Below are positions 16,466 to 24,176 of a stretch of 50,496 nucleotides of DNA, in pieces. The notes under the pieces are model-generated. The model was not told where the DNA came from. It saw only the letters and a list, made by a program, of their open reading frames with translations, and made no database searches. The translations under genes and the position numbers were made by a program. Every line of letters begins with the position of its first letter. Positions within the stretch are counted from its first letter, which is position 1. Origin of the DNA: a virus; IMG/VR virus record IMGVR_UViG_3300032047_001507, positions 1 to 50,496 of that record; one strand, given 5' to 3'.

Positions 16466-17874
16466 ATCTTGTAAATATCAAATCTTTGTCTTGGTTTCCA
16501 ATTTTCAAAACAAGTATCAATTGCTTCAATAAATTTCTCACCCATTGTTTCGGCTGCCATATCACCTGCACCCATAATAAATTCATGTCCTTTCATACCT
16601 GCGGATGTACACTCATCCCTACCCTTACTATACCATTTATCTATTGCCGAACCGATGTCTTTATAAGAACATCTATCATCAAATATATAAGGAGTAACGG
16701 GTGACCCTTGTAGTGAACGATTAGAAGGCCAGATTGGTTCAACCCATTCACCCCAAGTCAGTTCGTCTATAATTGGATTATCTTTATCGTGTAAAGAACC
16801 AATCTCAACATAATCATCTCCAGTTAAGAACTCACCATTTAGTTTAAATCCACATTGGTCTTGCAATCCACCTGTAACATTTACAATGATAGGAGTACCT
16901 GCTCGTAATGCTTCACAAGAACCTAAACCAAACCCTTCGTTTGATGCGACATTTAATACCACATCACATGAGTTATAAAACATATTTAATGCTTCCGTAC
17001 TTAGTTTTCCATCTGAAAACTTTACATCACAATTTTTTACATTCATTTTTACCAATTCAGGAAGGTCTGTACCATTATCATCAATTGGATTTGTATGCAT
17101 GAACAATAGTACTTTTTTGTTTGGGTGTTTCTTTGCAAACTCTTCTACTCCTAAAACAACATCACCTGGAACTTTTCTACGAATGTTTCTGTTACACCAT
17201 CCGAGAATAAAGTCATAATCATTAATACCACATTCTTCTTTGTATGCTATTAAATTAGTATCTGTATCTGATAGTGGTTTGAATAAGTTAGTTACTCCAT
17301 GTGGAATATACTTGAAAGACCAATCTCCTCTGTCTTCACCATACCAATCCATTACTCTTTTGTTAATACCATATGTTTGTTTGGATATACCTAACAACAA
17401 GTCACAACTTGCGTAAAATGGTGCATTCCAATGTGGGTCAGGTAATGAGTCCCATATATTGTAATACATGATTGGACAAATCTGTCTAACCTCATTTTCC
17501 ATATCATACAACCATCCCCAAAATCTTGGGTCAGTAAAGTGTAGTATTGCGTCTGGTTTTTCTACATTCAATAATTCTCTTAAAACTTCAGGATTACCAT
17601 AACTTGTATGGGCGTATATCTTTACAGATGCGTCTTCTATGCCTGTAAGTTTTCTAACATCATCATCTAAAATGAATTGTTTACCATGGTCGGGATGCTT
17701 TAATGCAGCCCCCAATTGTACCCAATCATATTTGTGTACTGTTGATAGTACGATTTCTTTTGATTGTGTTGCAATCCCACTATGTAATCGTAAATCATCG
17801 GAAAGTAAAAGTATCTTTGGTTTCTTAACCTTATTCTTAGATACCTTCTTTAGTTTTGGTAGTTCTATGCTCAT
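16462..17874 (-). CDS. GT4-like (GT-B) glycosyltransferase
   Basis: A 470-aa GT-B enzyme. A basic N-terminal tail (LPKLKKVSKNKVKKPK) precedes ILLLSDDLRLHSGIATQSKEIV; FILGWCNRNIRRKVPGDVVLG begins the nucleotide domain; SNEGFGLGSCEALRAGTPIIV is the EX7E motif. It is the first gene after a short intergenic region (17875-17925) carrying a partly conserved promoter (17905-17936) and AAGAAG before the ATG. It heads the downstream glycan operon in transcription order. Donor and acceptor unknown. Confidence 0.87.
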   Translation of the reverse strand: MSIELPKLKKVSKNKVKKPKILLLSDDLRLHSGIATQSKEIVLSTVHKYDWVQLGAALKHPDHGKQFILDDDVRKLTGIEDASVKIYAHTSYGNPEVLRELLNVEKPDAILHFTDPRFWGWLYDMENEVRQICPIMYYNIWDSLPDPHWNAPFYASCDLLLGISKQTYGINKRVMDWYGEDRGDWSFKYIPHGVTNLFKPLSDTDTNLIAYKEECGINDYDFILGWCNRNIRRKVPGDVVLGVEEFAKKHPNKKVLLFMHTNPIDDNGTDLPELVKMNVKNCDVKFSDGKLSTEALNMFYNSCDVVLNVASNEGFGLGSCEALRAGTPIIVNVTGGLQDQCGFKLNGEFLTGDDYVEIGSLHDKDNPIIDELTWGEWVEPIWPSNRSLQGSPVTPYIFDDRCSYKDIGSAIDKWYSKGRDECTSAGMKGHEFIMGAGDMAAETMGEKFIEAIDTCFENWKPRQRFDIYKI

Positions 17875-17904
17875 TCTATAACTTCTTCTTAATTTATTTA
17901 ACTA

Positions 17905-17936
17905 TAAATATACAAAAAATATTTATTAAATCCTAT
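17905..17936 (-). promoter_or_regulatory. Weak promoter of the TATATT family
   Basis: On the minus strand ATAGG is followed by 19 bases and TATATTTATAG. The -7 element and spacing match the family of strong sites listed elsewhere; the -33 element is degenerate (ATAGG for TTTGG). It would start about 30 bases before the GT4 ATG at 17874. It overlaps an AT-rich inverted repeat at 17905-17925. Confidence 0.4.
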
Positions 17937-18309
17937 TATAATCATCATTAATTCTAACGATATCATCTTCACCGAAATAGGTTCCAGTTTGAACCTCTAT
18001 AAACTCAACGGGTTCATCCGTTTCATTCCATGCTCTGTGTTTTGCACCTAATGGTATTCTGATAGTTTCACCATATTTTCTGAATACCTTTTCATCATCC
18101 AAAACAATTGTTAACTCACCTTTTATAATTGTCCAACATTCTTGTCTTTTGTGGTGATACTGATAAGATAGTTTTTGATTTGGATTTACTGTAATTCTTT
18201 TTACTTTTGTTGTAGGGTCATCTAATAATACTTCATACTTTCCCCATGGTCGAGTTTCAGTTAAGATTCCTCTAGCAGCTATTGATTGGTTTGATTCTAA
18301 TTTACTCAT
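17926..18309 (-). CDS. Cupin, type II mannose-6-phosphate isomerase-like domain
   Basis: A 127-aa single cupin. TRPWGKYEVLLDD, LSYQYHHKRQECWTIIKGE (metal His and Glu), RIPLGAKHRAWNETDEPVEFIEVQTG and YFGEDDIVRINDDYNR match the C-terminal isomerase domain of bifunctional ManC/AlgA proteins almost motif for motif. The guanylyltransferase half is absent. It may interconvert fructose-6-P and mannose-6-P, or another ketose/aldose phosphate, for the glycan pathway. It overlaps the upstream SLOG gene as ATGA. Confidence 0.88.
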   Translation of the reverse strand: MSKLESNQSIAARGILTETRPWGKYEVLLDDPTTKVKRITVNPNQKLSYQYHHKRQECWTIIKGELTIVLDDEKVFRKYGETIRIPLGAKHRAWNETDEPVEFIEVQTGTYFGEDDIVRINDDYNRI

Positions 18310-18701
18310 TGTACAAAACTTGCTTTTTTACTCCATCTATTTAGTAACCTACTAAAATGGTTAAAGTCTTTTCTTGTTATTTCACCAAAGTATATTATTC
18401 TATCTGAATTATGTACTATACAATCGTACTGATGAAGTGGTTGTGTTGGATGATATGGTTTATCATAGTAATCATCGTCCATTCCACTATATAAAGTACT
18501 TGATGTATGTGCTGCGTTATATTCGATATACTTTAGATTCATTTCTAACGCATATTTTCTAACCCACTTCTCTACACCATTCTTTTTACCTCTCGTGATA
18601 ATTGTTAAATCCTCACCAAATTTTTGTTTGAGTTTAAAGATTGCTTCTTTAAGTTCACCTCTATTTTCGTACTTCTCATCCCCTATCAGAGCTACCTTCA
18701 T
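18306..18701 (-). CDS. SLOG/YspA-like (DUF2493-like) Rossmann protein
   Basis: About 131 aa from ATG 18701 (MKVALIGDEKYENRGELKEAI). An upstream GTG/ATG extension to 18800 would lie almost wholly within the lytic transglycosylase gene and is rejected. LTIITRGKKNGVEKWVRKYALEMNLKYIEY follows the pattern of SLOG/DUF2493 proteins, in which a Gly-x-x-x-Gly loop binds a nucleotide-like ligand. SLOG proteins sense or process nucleotide signals; the role here is unknown. ATGA overlap with the cupin gene. Confidence 0.65.
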   Translation of the reverse strand: MKVALIGDEKYENRGELKEAIFKLKQKFGEDLTIITRGKKNGVEKWVRKYALEMNLKYIEYNAAHTSSTLYSGMDDDYYDKPYHPTQPLHQYDCIVHNSDRIIYFGEITRKDFNHFSRLLNRWSKKASFVQ

Positions 18702-19188
18702 TTTTATTAAGTGTGTTTCGTACCTTTTTCCAATACCTTTTAGTTTGTTTCTTTTGTAATCCCTTCGGACCACCATTCCAACACCTTGCGATTTTCTCAT
18801 ATGAACTTTCTTTGTGATAATAATCTACAAATACATAAAACATTTCAATAGACTTTTCTCTATTCCATCTGTCATCAAGTGTATAAAATCTATTATCATC
18901 ATTTTTGTTTAAAATTCGATTTACATCATTCACCATTATGGGTCTAATCTGTAATACTCCTGCAGCGTTTTCTTTTTTTGCATATGCAGTTGGATTACCC
19001 TCTGATTCTACCCACACCATTGCCTCTACCAAATCATCTAAATTTCTTACAATGGGTTTTATTTCATTTTCTACTTTTTCAATTTTAATTTCCTTAATAG
19101 GAATCGTGTCAATTTGTTCTATTGGTTGTTCGTTGTTATTTACCGAAGAACATAGTAATCCGACTAATACTATTGAAAGATTTCTCAT
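18676..19188 (-). CDS. Exported lytic transglycosylase (SLT-like)
   Basis: A 170-aa protein with a short hydrophobic N-terminus (NLSIVLVGLLC, C13) resembling a signal or lipoprotein leader, though the lipobox is imperfect. After an acidic linker come the SLT motifs: LVEAMVWVESEGNPTAYA with the likely catalytic E61, AAGVLQIRP and IARCWNGGPKG...YWKKV. It would cleave the glycan backbone from the periplasmic side, a different bond from the amidase at 1365-2246. It may serve entry, spread of lysis or host wall remodelling. Overlaps the nuclease gene by ATGA and the SLOG gene by 26 bp. Confidence 0.82.
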   Translation of the reverse strand: MRNLSIVLVGLLCSSVNNNEQPIEQIDTIPIKEIKIEKVENEIKPIVRNLDDLVEAMVWVESEGNPTAYAKKENAAGVLQIRPIMVNDVNRILNKNDDNRFYTLDDRWNREKSIEMFYVFVDYYHKESSYEKIARCWNGGPKGLQKKQTKRYWKKVRNTLNKNEGSSDRG

Positions 19189-20135
19189 ACAAATTTTATT
19201 CGTTCAACTTTGGGACATAATTCACTATCCTTAAAAGGACAATACTTACAACTTTTCTTGTTTTTACCCATCGTAGCGGGAAAGTCCCCTTCTGTGTTGT
19301 AAGAACCATCATCGTTAAAAGCGTTGTCGATAAACTCATCAAAACTTTTTACAATCTTATTTAATGTTGGTTTTCCATGTGATGGTACAAATTCTTGTAC
19401 TCGTTTCTGAGCAAACATAGCTTCTTCCCATAACTTCCTCTTAACTATAAAGTATCTAACCTGTATCTTGTCTAAAGGATATCCATATTGTTCAGCGAAA
19501 AACTTCTTGTACAATACTAATTGAGCAGTTTTTGTTTTATCTGCTTTTTGCCATTTGTTCCAACCTTTTGTTGAGGTTTTGATATCCCAAATTTCTATTG
19601 TATTATCTGCAAGATTCTCAAATACTAAGTCAAGGAATCCCTTCATCATAATATTTTCATTAGAATCGGATGCTGGGTAGTATATTGGTAACTCAACTCC
19701 AACTAATTTCATAGTCCTTGTTGAGAAGTATGATGCTCTATTCTTACGAAGGAAATCCAATATCTGAACACCATCATCGTAGAATTCATTCATTTGGTCT
19801 TTTGTGGTGAACTTGACACCATAGACTGCCATCATCTTTTTGTACTCCTTAGCCATCTCTTCTAATAGTAGAGATTCTAAGTCCATTTCATTTGCTTTAA
19901 CTGCCGACTCGTTGTACATTACTTGTAACCACGATTGAATTGTCTCGTGCATCGCAGTACCAAATACAAGGTGAATAGATGGGTCAAAGTCTTTGTGACC
20001 ATCCATATAGGTCAATTTCCATTGTTTTGGACAATTAGCCCACATCGTATATTGAGAATACGAAACTTTAACATCACCCTTCTTTTCTTCATGAACAGGA
20101 AAGTTAAAGATATTTGATACCATAGATTTTTTCAT
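19185..20135 (-). CDS. PD-(D/E)XK nuclease, Cas4/RecB-like with Fe-S cysteines
   Basis: About 316 aa from ATG 20135 (a TTG 36 bases upstream lies inside the promoter). C35 with C296, C299 and C307 (CKYCPFKDSELC) form the four-Cys 4Fe-4S set of Cas4/AddB nucleases. FGTAMHE (H63), GFLDLV (D169), WDIKTS (D184, K186) and the QLVLYKKFF motif (Q205, Y209) are the catalytic core. It likely resects or trims DNA ends in recombination. The promoter -7 box (20143-20148) ends so near the ATG that the mRNA would start within about two bases of it; ATG 20123 is a possible alternative. Confidence 0.88.
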   Translation of the reverse strand: MKKSMVSNIFNFPVHEEKKGDVKVSYSQYTMWANCPKQWKLTYMDGHKDFDPSIHLVFGTAMHETIQSWLQVMYNESAVKANEMDLESLLLEEMAKEYKKMMAVYGVKFTTKDQMNEFYDDGVQILDFLRKNRASYFSTRTMKLVGVELPIYYPASDSNENIMMKGFLDLVFENLADNTIEIWDIKTSTKGWNKWQKADKTKTAQLVLYKKFFAEQYGYPLDKIQVRYFIVKRKLWEEAMFAQKRVQEFVPSHGKPTLNKIVKSFDEFIDNAFNDDGSYNTEGDFPATMGKNKKSCKYCPFKDSELCPKVERIKFV

Positions 20136-20140
20136 ACACT

Positions 20141-20172
20141 CTAATATACGACAATTTGACGAGAATGCCAAA
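20141..20172 (-). promoter_or_regulatory. Promoter, TTTGG-N19-TATATTAG, for the Cas4-like nuclease
   Basis: Minus-strand TTTGG, 19 bases ending in GTCG, then TATATTAG. Five bases follow before the ATG at 20135, which would fall at about +2. It is joined on its upstream side to a 29-base element (20173-20201) that recurs at 44095-44123. Confidence 0.8.
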
Positions 20173-20201
20173 TTTTAATGTTATTAAATTGTTAAGTTTT
20201 T
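20173..20201 (-). promoter_or_regulatory. Upstream element shared with 44095-44123
   Basis: A 29-base AT-rich block reading (minus strand) AAAAACTTAACAATTT followed by a TAACATTAAAA part. It matches the block at 44095-44123 at 26 of 29 positions by eye and sits immediately upstream of a family promoter in both places. Two TTAACA/TAACA half-sites suggest an activator site. Confidence 0.6.
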
Positions 20202-20610
20202 ACTTAGCCCACTTCTTTCTTTGGACTATCTGAGAGATAATTCCATATACACTCAAATCTTCGTAAGTGTCTTGGATATTCTCACCAACCTCATCGGGTT
20301 GACCTAATACAACTAATTGCTTTAGTCTTTGGATTTTATCGTTTTTTCTAAACCATAAACCAACTAATGATAGTTTGATATCTTCGTCTGATTCTAAATT
20401 AGTTCCAACCGATATATTACCTGGCCCATAGTTTCTTTGTTTTTTACAAAATGTTTCATACATTTCATCTAAAATCTTTTGGAACTCTGATGTAGTTTCT
20501 GGGTATAATCTTTCACAATATTCTACTGCGTTTTCTTCTACATTTCTTTTTTCAGTTCTCTCACCCTTCCACTCTACTTTATTTTTTCTGTCTTTTATTA
20601 CTTTAGCCAT
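20200..20610 (-). CDS. Nmad1-like (DUF1599) protein
   Basis: A 136-aa helical protein. KKQRNYGPGNI, LSLVGLWFRKNDKIQRLKQLV and NIQDTYEDLSVYGIISQIV match the DUF1599 / nucleotide-modification-associated domain 1 pattern (YG, a DK..RL helix, then D..NY). Comparative genomics links that domain to phage base modification, but no reaction is shown. It lies last in the polymerase operon, overlapping gp62 by 13 bp, and ends in the shared regulatory element. The link with the Mom-like genes is inference. Confidence 0.7.
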   Translation of the reverse strand: MAKVIKDRKNKVEWKGERTEKRNVEENAVEYCERLYPETTSEFQKILDEMYETFCKKQRNYGPGNISVGTNLESDEDIKLSLVGLWFRKNDKIQRLKQLVVLGQPDEVGENIQDTYEDLSVYGIISQIVQRKKWAK

Positions 20611-21038
20611 TTTTTTATTTCTTTTTTATCTAACCCATATTTTAACAATATTTCAGTAATATTGTCTTTACTAAGTATTTCAAGATAGTCTCTGACTTCT
20701 CTTTGTGATACTGAGTAGTACTTTGCAAGATACTCCAACACATTGGAATTATACTTGTCATCTTTTTTACCTTTTATGTATTTGTCAAAAGACCTTTTCT
20801 TTGGTAAAAAATCAAGATACATTTTATAAACATCTCTTGGACTGAGTTGACCAATAGTAAACTTTTGTAGCTCGTTAACCAACTCCAATAATCCCATATT
20901 CATAGACAAAAACCTATTGACCATAAATGGTTCAAAGGTTTTTTTATCCATAACTGACAGACTATCCCAAGAAGTTTTTGACTCCTTAAGTCCAGATAGA
21001 TGTTGAAATAATGTCTTAGCCTTCTTGGTTGTCGCCAT
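20598..21038 (-). CDS. 62: Clamp loader small subunit, gp62-like
   Basis: About 146 aa from ATG 21038. LFQHLSGLKESKTSWDSLSVMDKKTFEPFMVNRFLSMN, LSPRDVYKMYLDFLPKK and FDKYIKGKK match gp62 of marine T4-like phages and its position after gp44. gp62 with four gp44 subunits loads the gp45 clamp. It is shorter than T4 gp62 (187 aa), as in cyanophages. The start overlaps the zinc-ribbon gene by 23 bp. Confidence 0.88.
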   Translation of the reverse strand: MATTKKAKTLFQHLSGLKESKTSWDSLSVMDKKTFEPFMVNRFLSMNMGLLELVNELQKFTIGQLSPRDVYKMYLDFLPKKRSFDKYIKGKKDDKYNSNVLEYLAKYYSVSQREVRDYLEILSKDNITEILLKYGLDKKEIKKWLK

Positions 21039-21306
21039 CAATTAGTTCTTTCGGTGTAAATTTAGGATGAACAGTTCCACAATTGTTACACAATACAACA
21101 GGTATTGGTAACATTGATGCTACACCATTTGGTGATTGTACTGCTGGTACTTCTTTATACATTGTTACTTCGTCAAAAAATATCCCACCACACTCAGGAC
21201 AACTTACTGTCTCTAATTTTCTTGGGTCAAGTTTTAATTGAGGTTGTTGTTGTGGGTTTTGTTGACCACCCAAGTTAACAACTTTACCTTTTCCTTTTTT
21301 TGCCAT
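21016..21306 (-). CDS. Zinc-ribbon protein of unknown function
   Basis: A 96-aa protein. A Gln/Pro-rich N-terminal tail (GGQQNPQQQPQLK) precedes SCPECGG and VLCNNCGTVHPKF, a two-CxxC zinc ribbon with a ~35-residue spacer. It lies between the clamp loader subunits gp44 and gp62; similar proteins sit there in marine T4-like phages. A role near the replisome or in late transcription is possible by position. AGGAAAAT ribosome site upstream of the ATG. Confidence 0.72.
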   Translation of the reverse strand: MAKKGKGKVVNLGGQQNPQQQPQLKLDPRKLETVSCPECGGIFFDEVTMYKEVPAVQSPNGVASMLPIPVVLCNNCGTVHPKFTPKELIDGDNQEG

Positions 21307-21309
21307 AAT

Positions 21310-22230
21310 TTATTTTCCTAATGTCATTAAAATAGTTAATACCATAGCCATCACATTGATTTCTTTATCAACTACCATAGAGTCTTTGTACTGACCCTCG
21401 GCTATATTTAAAATAGTGTGTCCGACTTTACCATTTGCATATGAATCTACTTCATCATAAAGTGCTCTATACAATGGTGTAAAGTCTTTCACTTTTGAAT
21501 CTGCAATAATTTGTCTGATTGTGTTGAACTTTGTTTTCATTTCACCACTATCTTGTAAAACTTTTATTACATCTTCAGTATAGTTCGCCTGAATTGTAGA
21601 GGTTGTATCTATTTGTAATTCACCTTTGACAACTTGTCTTTGTGCTGAATTTAGAACTCTACGAATGTCAGGATAACCACTATTGACCAAAATTGCCAAC
21701 TCTTCTTTTTCAAACTTAACTGATTCCTCATTTAATATATCAAACAATCTTTTTGCCACTTCTTTTTTAGAAGGTGGTGTTATTGCGAATGTTTGACAAC
21801 GAGATTGAATCGGGTCAATAATTTTCTCTACATAGTTACAAGTTAAAATGAACCTTGTAGATTTACTAAAAGTTTCCATAAGATTACGAAGTGCTGCTTG
21901 TGCATTTGGTGTCAAATAGTCAGCTTCGTCTAATATGATAACTTTCCACTTTCTGAAACCCATTGATGATGCAAATCCACGAATCTTGTCACGAACTGCG
22001 TCAACTGAGTTTTCATCAGAAGCGTTAATATACATCAAATCACAATCAATCTGATTTGTGATTATCTTTGCGAGGGTAGTCTTACCAGTTCCTGCAACTC
22101 CATAGAGTAACAAGTGAGGTACATCCTCATTTTCAATGTATATTTTTACTTTGTCTAATATATGTTGATTACCAACATATCCATCTAATGTATCGGGTCT
22201 GTATTTTTCAACCCATAGTGAATTGCTCAT
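21310..22230 (-). CDS. 44: Clamp loader large subunit, gp44 AAA+ ATPase
   Basis: A 306-aa RFC-type AAA+ protein. WVEKYRPDTLDGYVG at the N-terminus, Walker A GVAGTGKT (44-51), Walker B VIILDEADYLT (about 98-107), sensor 1 RFILTCNY and the SRC arginine finger IDPIQSRCQTF. With gp62 it opens and loads the gp45 clamp at primer ends. Operon position: after the DruA-like gene (ATGA overlap) and before the zinc-ribbon gene (3-bp gap). Confidence 0.96.
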   Translation of the reverse strand: MSNSLWVEKYRPDTLDGYVGNQHILDKVKIYIENEDVPHLLLYGVAGTGKTTLAKIITNQIDCDLMYINASDENSVDAVRDKIRGFASSMGFRKWKVIILDEADYLTPNAQAALRNLMETFSKSTRFILTCNYVEKIIDPIQSRCQTFAITPPSKKEVAKRLFDILNEESVKFEKEELAILVNSGYPDIRRVLNSAQRQVVKGELQIDTTSTIQANYTEDVIKVLQDSGEMKTKFNTIRQIIADSKVKDFTPLYRALYDEVDSYANGKVGHTILNIAEGQYKDSMVVDKEINVMAMVLTILMTLGK

Positions 22231-23417
22231 CTACCTACTTCTTTTAAATATGTTTCTTTTGCGTTTTCCCAAGTCATTCCAATAATATCCATGTAATACA
22301 ATGTATCTGGTTTCAACCTATTCTCATCATGTAACTTAGTGTATCTTCTAATAGCTTTCTTCTTCCACCATCTGATTGTGTAATCATCACCTTCTTCGAA
22401 CTTCTTTTTCATCTTCAACTGACTTTCATCAATCTCGTTTCTTAGAAACTCATTACCATTATCATACATCATTGCGAAGTATACACCTCGTTTAAATCCA
22501 TGTTGATATTGTGTACTTTTGATTCCCAACTCTTTGAAAATCATAGACAATATTCTTTGTTTGATACCAGATACAGGTCCTTGGATACCTTCCTTTTGGG
22601 TTGTAACTCTTTTGTATTCATCAGCATTATGTTCTTTCATCCATTGATGCCAGATATCGTAAAATTGATTATCAGGTTTAGTAGAAACTTTACCTGTCGA
22701 TTCACCTAATGTTTTGAAATGTGGTATTCCATTATATTGTGAATGGATTCCATAAAGAGAAGTTGTACCAACTGCGATTAGAGTTTGTCCATACTTTTCT
22801 TTCCACAAATCTCTGAATGTAGGTGAAGTGGTCAATGCCGAAACAAGTTTACCACCTAAGAAATTATATCCCAAAGGTTGTGTTGCGATGATAGATGTAC
22901 CAATTGTAGTATGATTTAACTTACCATCTTTAAACTTGTTATCTTTATCCCACCCAATGTATTTATCACGAACACCTAAAGATGTTACATCAGAACCAAG
23001 TGAAATTACACCAAGTACTTTACCACTCTTTCGGTCTTTAGCAAATGCTTTTATATTACGACCTGGATTAGCGGTAAATTCCATTGATGAAATACACTTA
23101 CGAATATCAGTCCACTTTGCCGTTCCTGCAGAATCTACGATTAGTTCAACATAAGGTTCTAACTCTTCAATTTCTTTAATAGTTTGTTCCTTATTTTGAA
23201 TGTCAGTTGGAGTCCAAATCATATCATAAGACCTTGCAAGACTTGGTTTTCTTGACATAGACTTAGGTAGGTCTGAGTTCCACTCCTGCCACTTTTTATA
23301 AAGAGTTTGTTCCTCAACTGGCATACCTGATAGGTATTCCATATTGTCGATGAATCGTTTTCTCTCTACATCATAGTCAAAGACTGGTGCCGCTGGTTCT
23401 GTGTCCCAAAATTGCAT
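22227..23417 (-). CDS. DruA-like protein (DUF4338 domain)
   Basis: A 396-aa protein. Residues ~85-250 follow the DUF4338 signature: KVLGVISLGSDV, RDKYIGWDKDNKF, TSIIATQPLGYNFLGGKL, WKEKYGQTLIAVGTTSLYG and NGIPHFKTLGESTGK. DUF4338 defines DruA of the Druantia defence system, whose activity is not firmly known; members also occur alone in phages and plasmids. No DruB-E genes are nearby. It sits inside the clamp operon, ATGA-coupled to gp44 and one base from gp45, so it is probably made with the replisome. N-terminal (~85) and C-terminal (~140) extensions are basic and helical. Confidence 0.75.
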   Translation of the reverse strand: MQFWDTEPAAPVFDYDVERKRFIDNMEYLSGMPVEEQTLYKKWQEWNSDLPKSMSRKPSLARSYDMIWTPTDIQNKEQTIKEIEELEPYVELIVDSAGTAKWTDIRKCISSMEFTANPGRNIKAFAKDRKSGKVLGVISLGSDVTSLGVRDKYIGWDKDNKFKDGKLNHTTIGTSIIATQPLGYNFLGGKLVSALTTSPTFRDLWKEKYGQTLIAVGTTSLYGIHSQYNGIPHFKTLGESTGKVSTKPDNQFYDIWHQWMKEHNADEYKRVTTQKEGIQGPVSGIKQRILSMIFKELGIKSTQYQHGFKRGVYFAMMYDNGNEFLRNEIDESQLKMKKKFEEGDDYTIRWWKKKAIRRYTKLHDENRLKPDTLYYMDIIGMTWENAKETYLKEVGR

Positions 23418-24112
23418 TACTTAATCTCCACTAAATAATAGTTAGACTTAAATCCATCATTTTCAAATGAAACATGAGCTAATCCATTTGGTGAAATCTT
23501 CAATGAAGATGATTTTGCACCCTTGTTAGCATTAAGGATTTCCTTTAAGTACTTAGCTGAGAATGATATTGGTTCTACATCACCATCACACTCACATTCT
23601 ACATTGATTGAGATTCTGTTAGAGTTAATCTTTGAATAACCTAAGATTACTTCACCTTTGTTACTTTTACAACTAAATGTAAATGTATCTGAATCAGATA
23701 ATGCACCTTTAGACTTTACGAATTTGTTTACGAAGTCATTGTCCATTTTGATAGTAGATGTAAAATCAGGTAATTGTTTCAAATCTGGAACAACAGGTAT
23801 TACAGAAAGGTCAGCCAACATATAGTTTACTGAAGTACCTTTATCTGAGAACACAAGTGCTGCGTCACCTTCTTTTACACTAATATCTGAATCTAATACA
23901 GATAATAGTCCTTTTAATTGAGAAGTAGTGTAAACACCATACTCTCCAGTTGGAAAGTCTTTGTTATCACTACTTACATTTCCTAATAGGGTCTTATCAT
24001 CAGAAATGAATTTTACTGACAACCCTGCATCTGTTGAATCAATCTTTACTGATTCTACCTCACCACCCAAATTATATCGAGTAATGAACCCTTCAAACGA
24101 GCTTTTTTTCAT
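23417..24112 (-). CDS. 45: Sliding clamp, gp45-like
   Basis: A 231-aa PCNA-type clamp: two beta-rich repeats (GLSVKFISDDKTLLGNV, FTFSCKSNKGEVILGYSKI) linked by VPVVPDLKQLPDF, then SFSAKYLKEILNANKGAKSSSLKISPNGLAHVSFEND, the typical last PCNA strand group. It has its own promoter at 24145-24176. It tethers gp43 and, in T4, activates late transcription. Ends one base over the DruA-like start. Confidence 0.92.
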   Translation of the reverse strand: MKKSSFEGFITRYNLGGEVESVKIDSTDAGLSVKFISDDKTLLGNVSSDNKDFPTGEYGVYTTSQLKGLLSVLDSDISVKEGDAALVFSDKGTSVNYMLADLSVIPVVPDLKQLPDFTSTIKMDNDFVNKFVKSKGALSDSDTFTFSCKSNKGEVILGYSKINSNRISINVECECDGDVEPISFSAKYLKEILNANKGAKSSSLKISPNGLAHVSFENDGFKSNYYLVEIK

Positions 24113-24144
24113 AATTTACTTTTTACTATTGATTTATTATTATA

Positions 24145-24176
24145 CTAATATACGAAATTTATTTTTAAAATCCAAA
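24145..24176 (-). promoter_or_regulatory. Promoter for the sliding clamp gene
   Basis: Minus-strand TTTTGG, 19 bases ending in TTTCG, then TATATTAG. The ATG at 24112 is 32 bases further, so this transcript has a leader, unlike gp43 or gp41. It overlaps the last codons of gp43. Confidence 0.82.

Noticed and set aside
18701-18800. Longer SLOG gene starting at 18800
   Set aside because: The added residues lie wholly inside the transglycosylase gene and match no family; the SLOG fold begins at ATG 18701.
22227-23417. A Druantia defence system
   Set aside because: Only the DruA-like part is present; no DruE helicase or other partner is found in the window.
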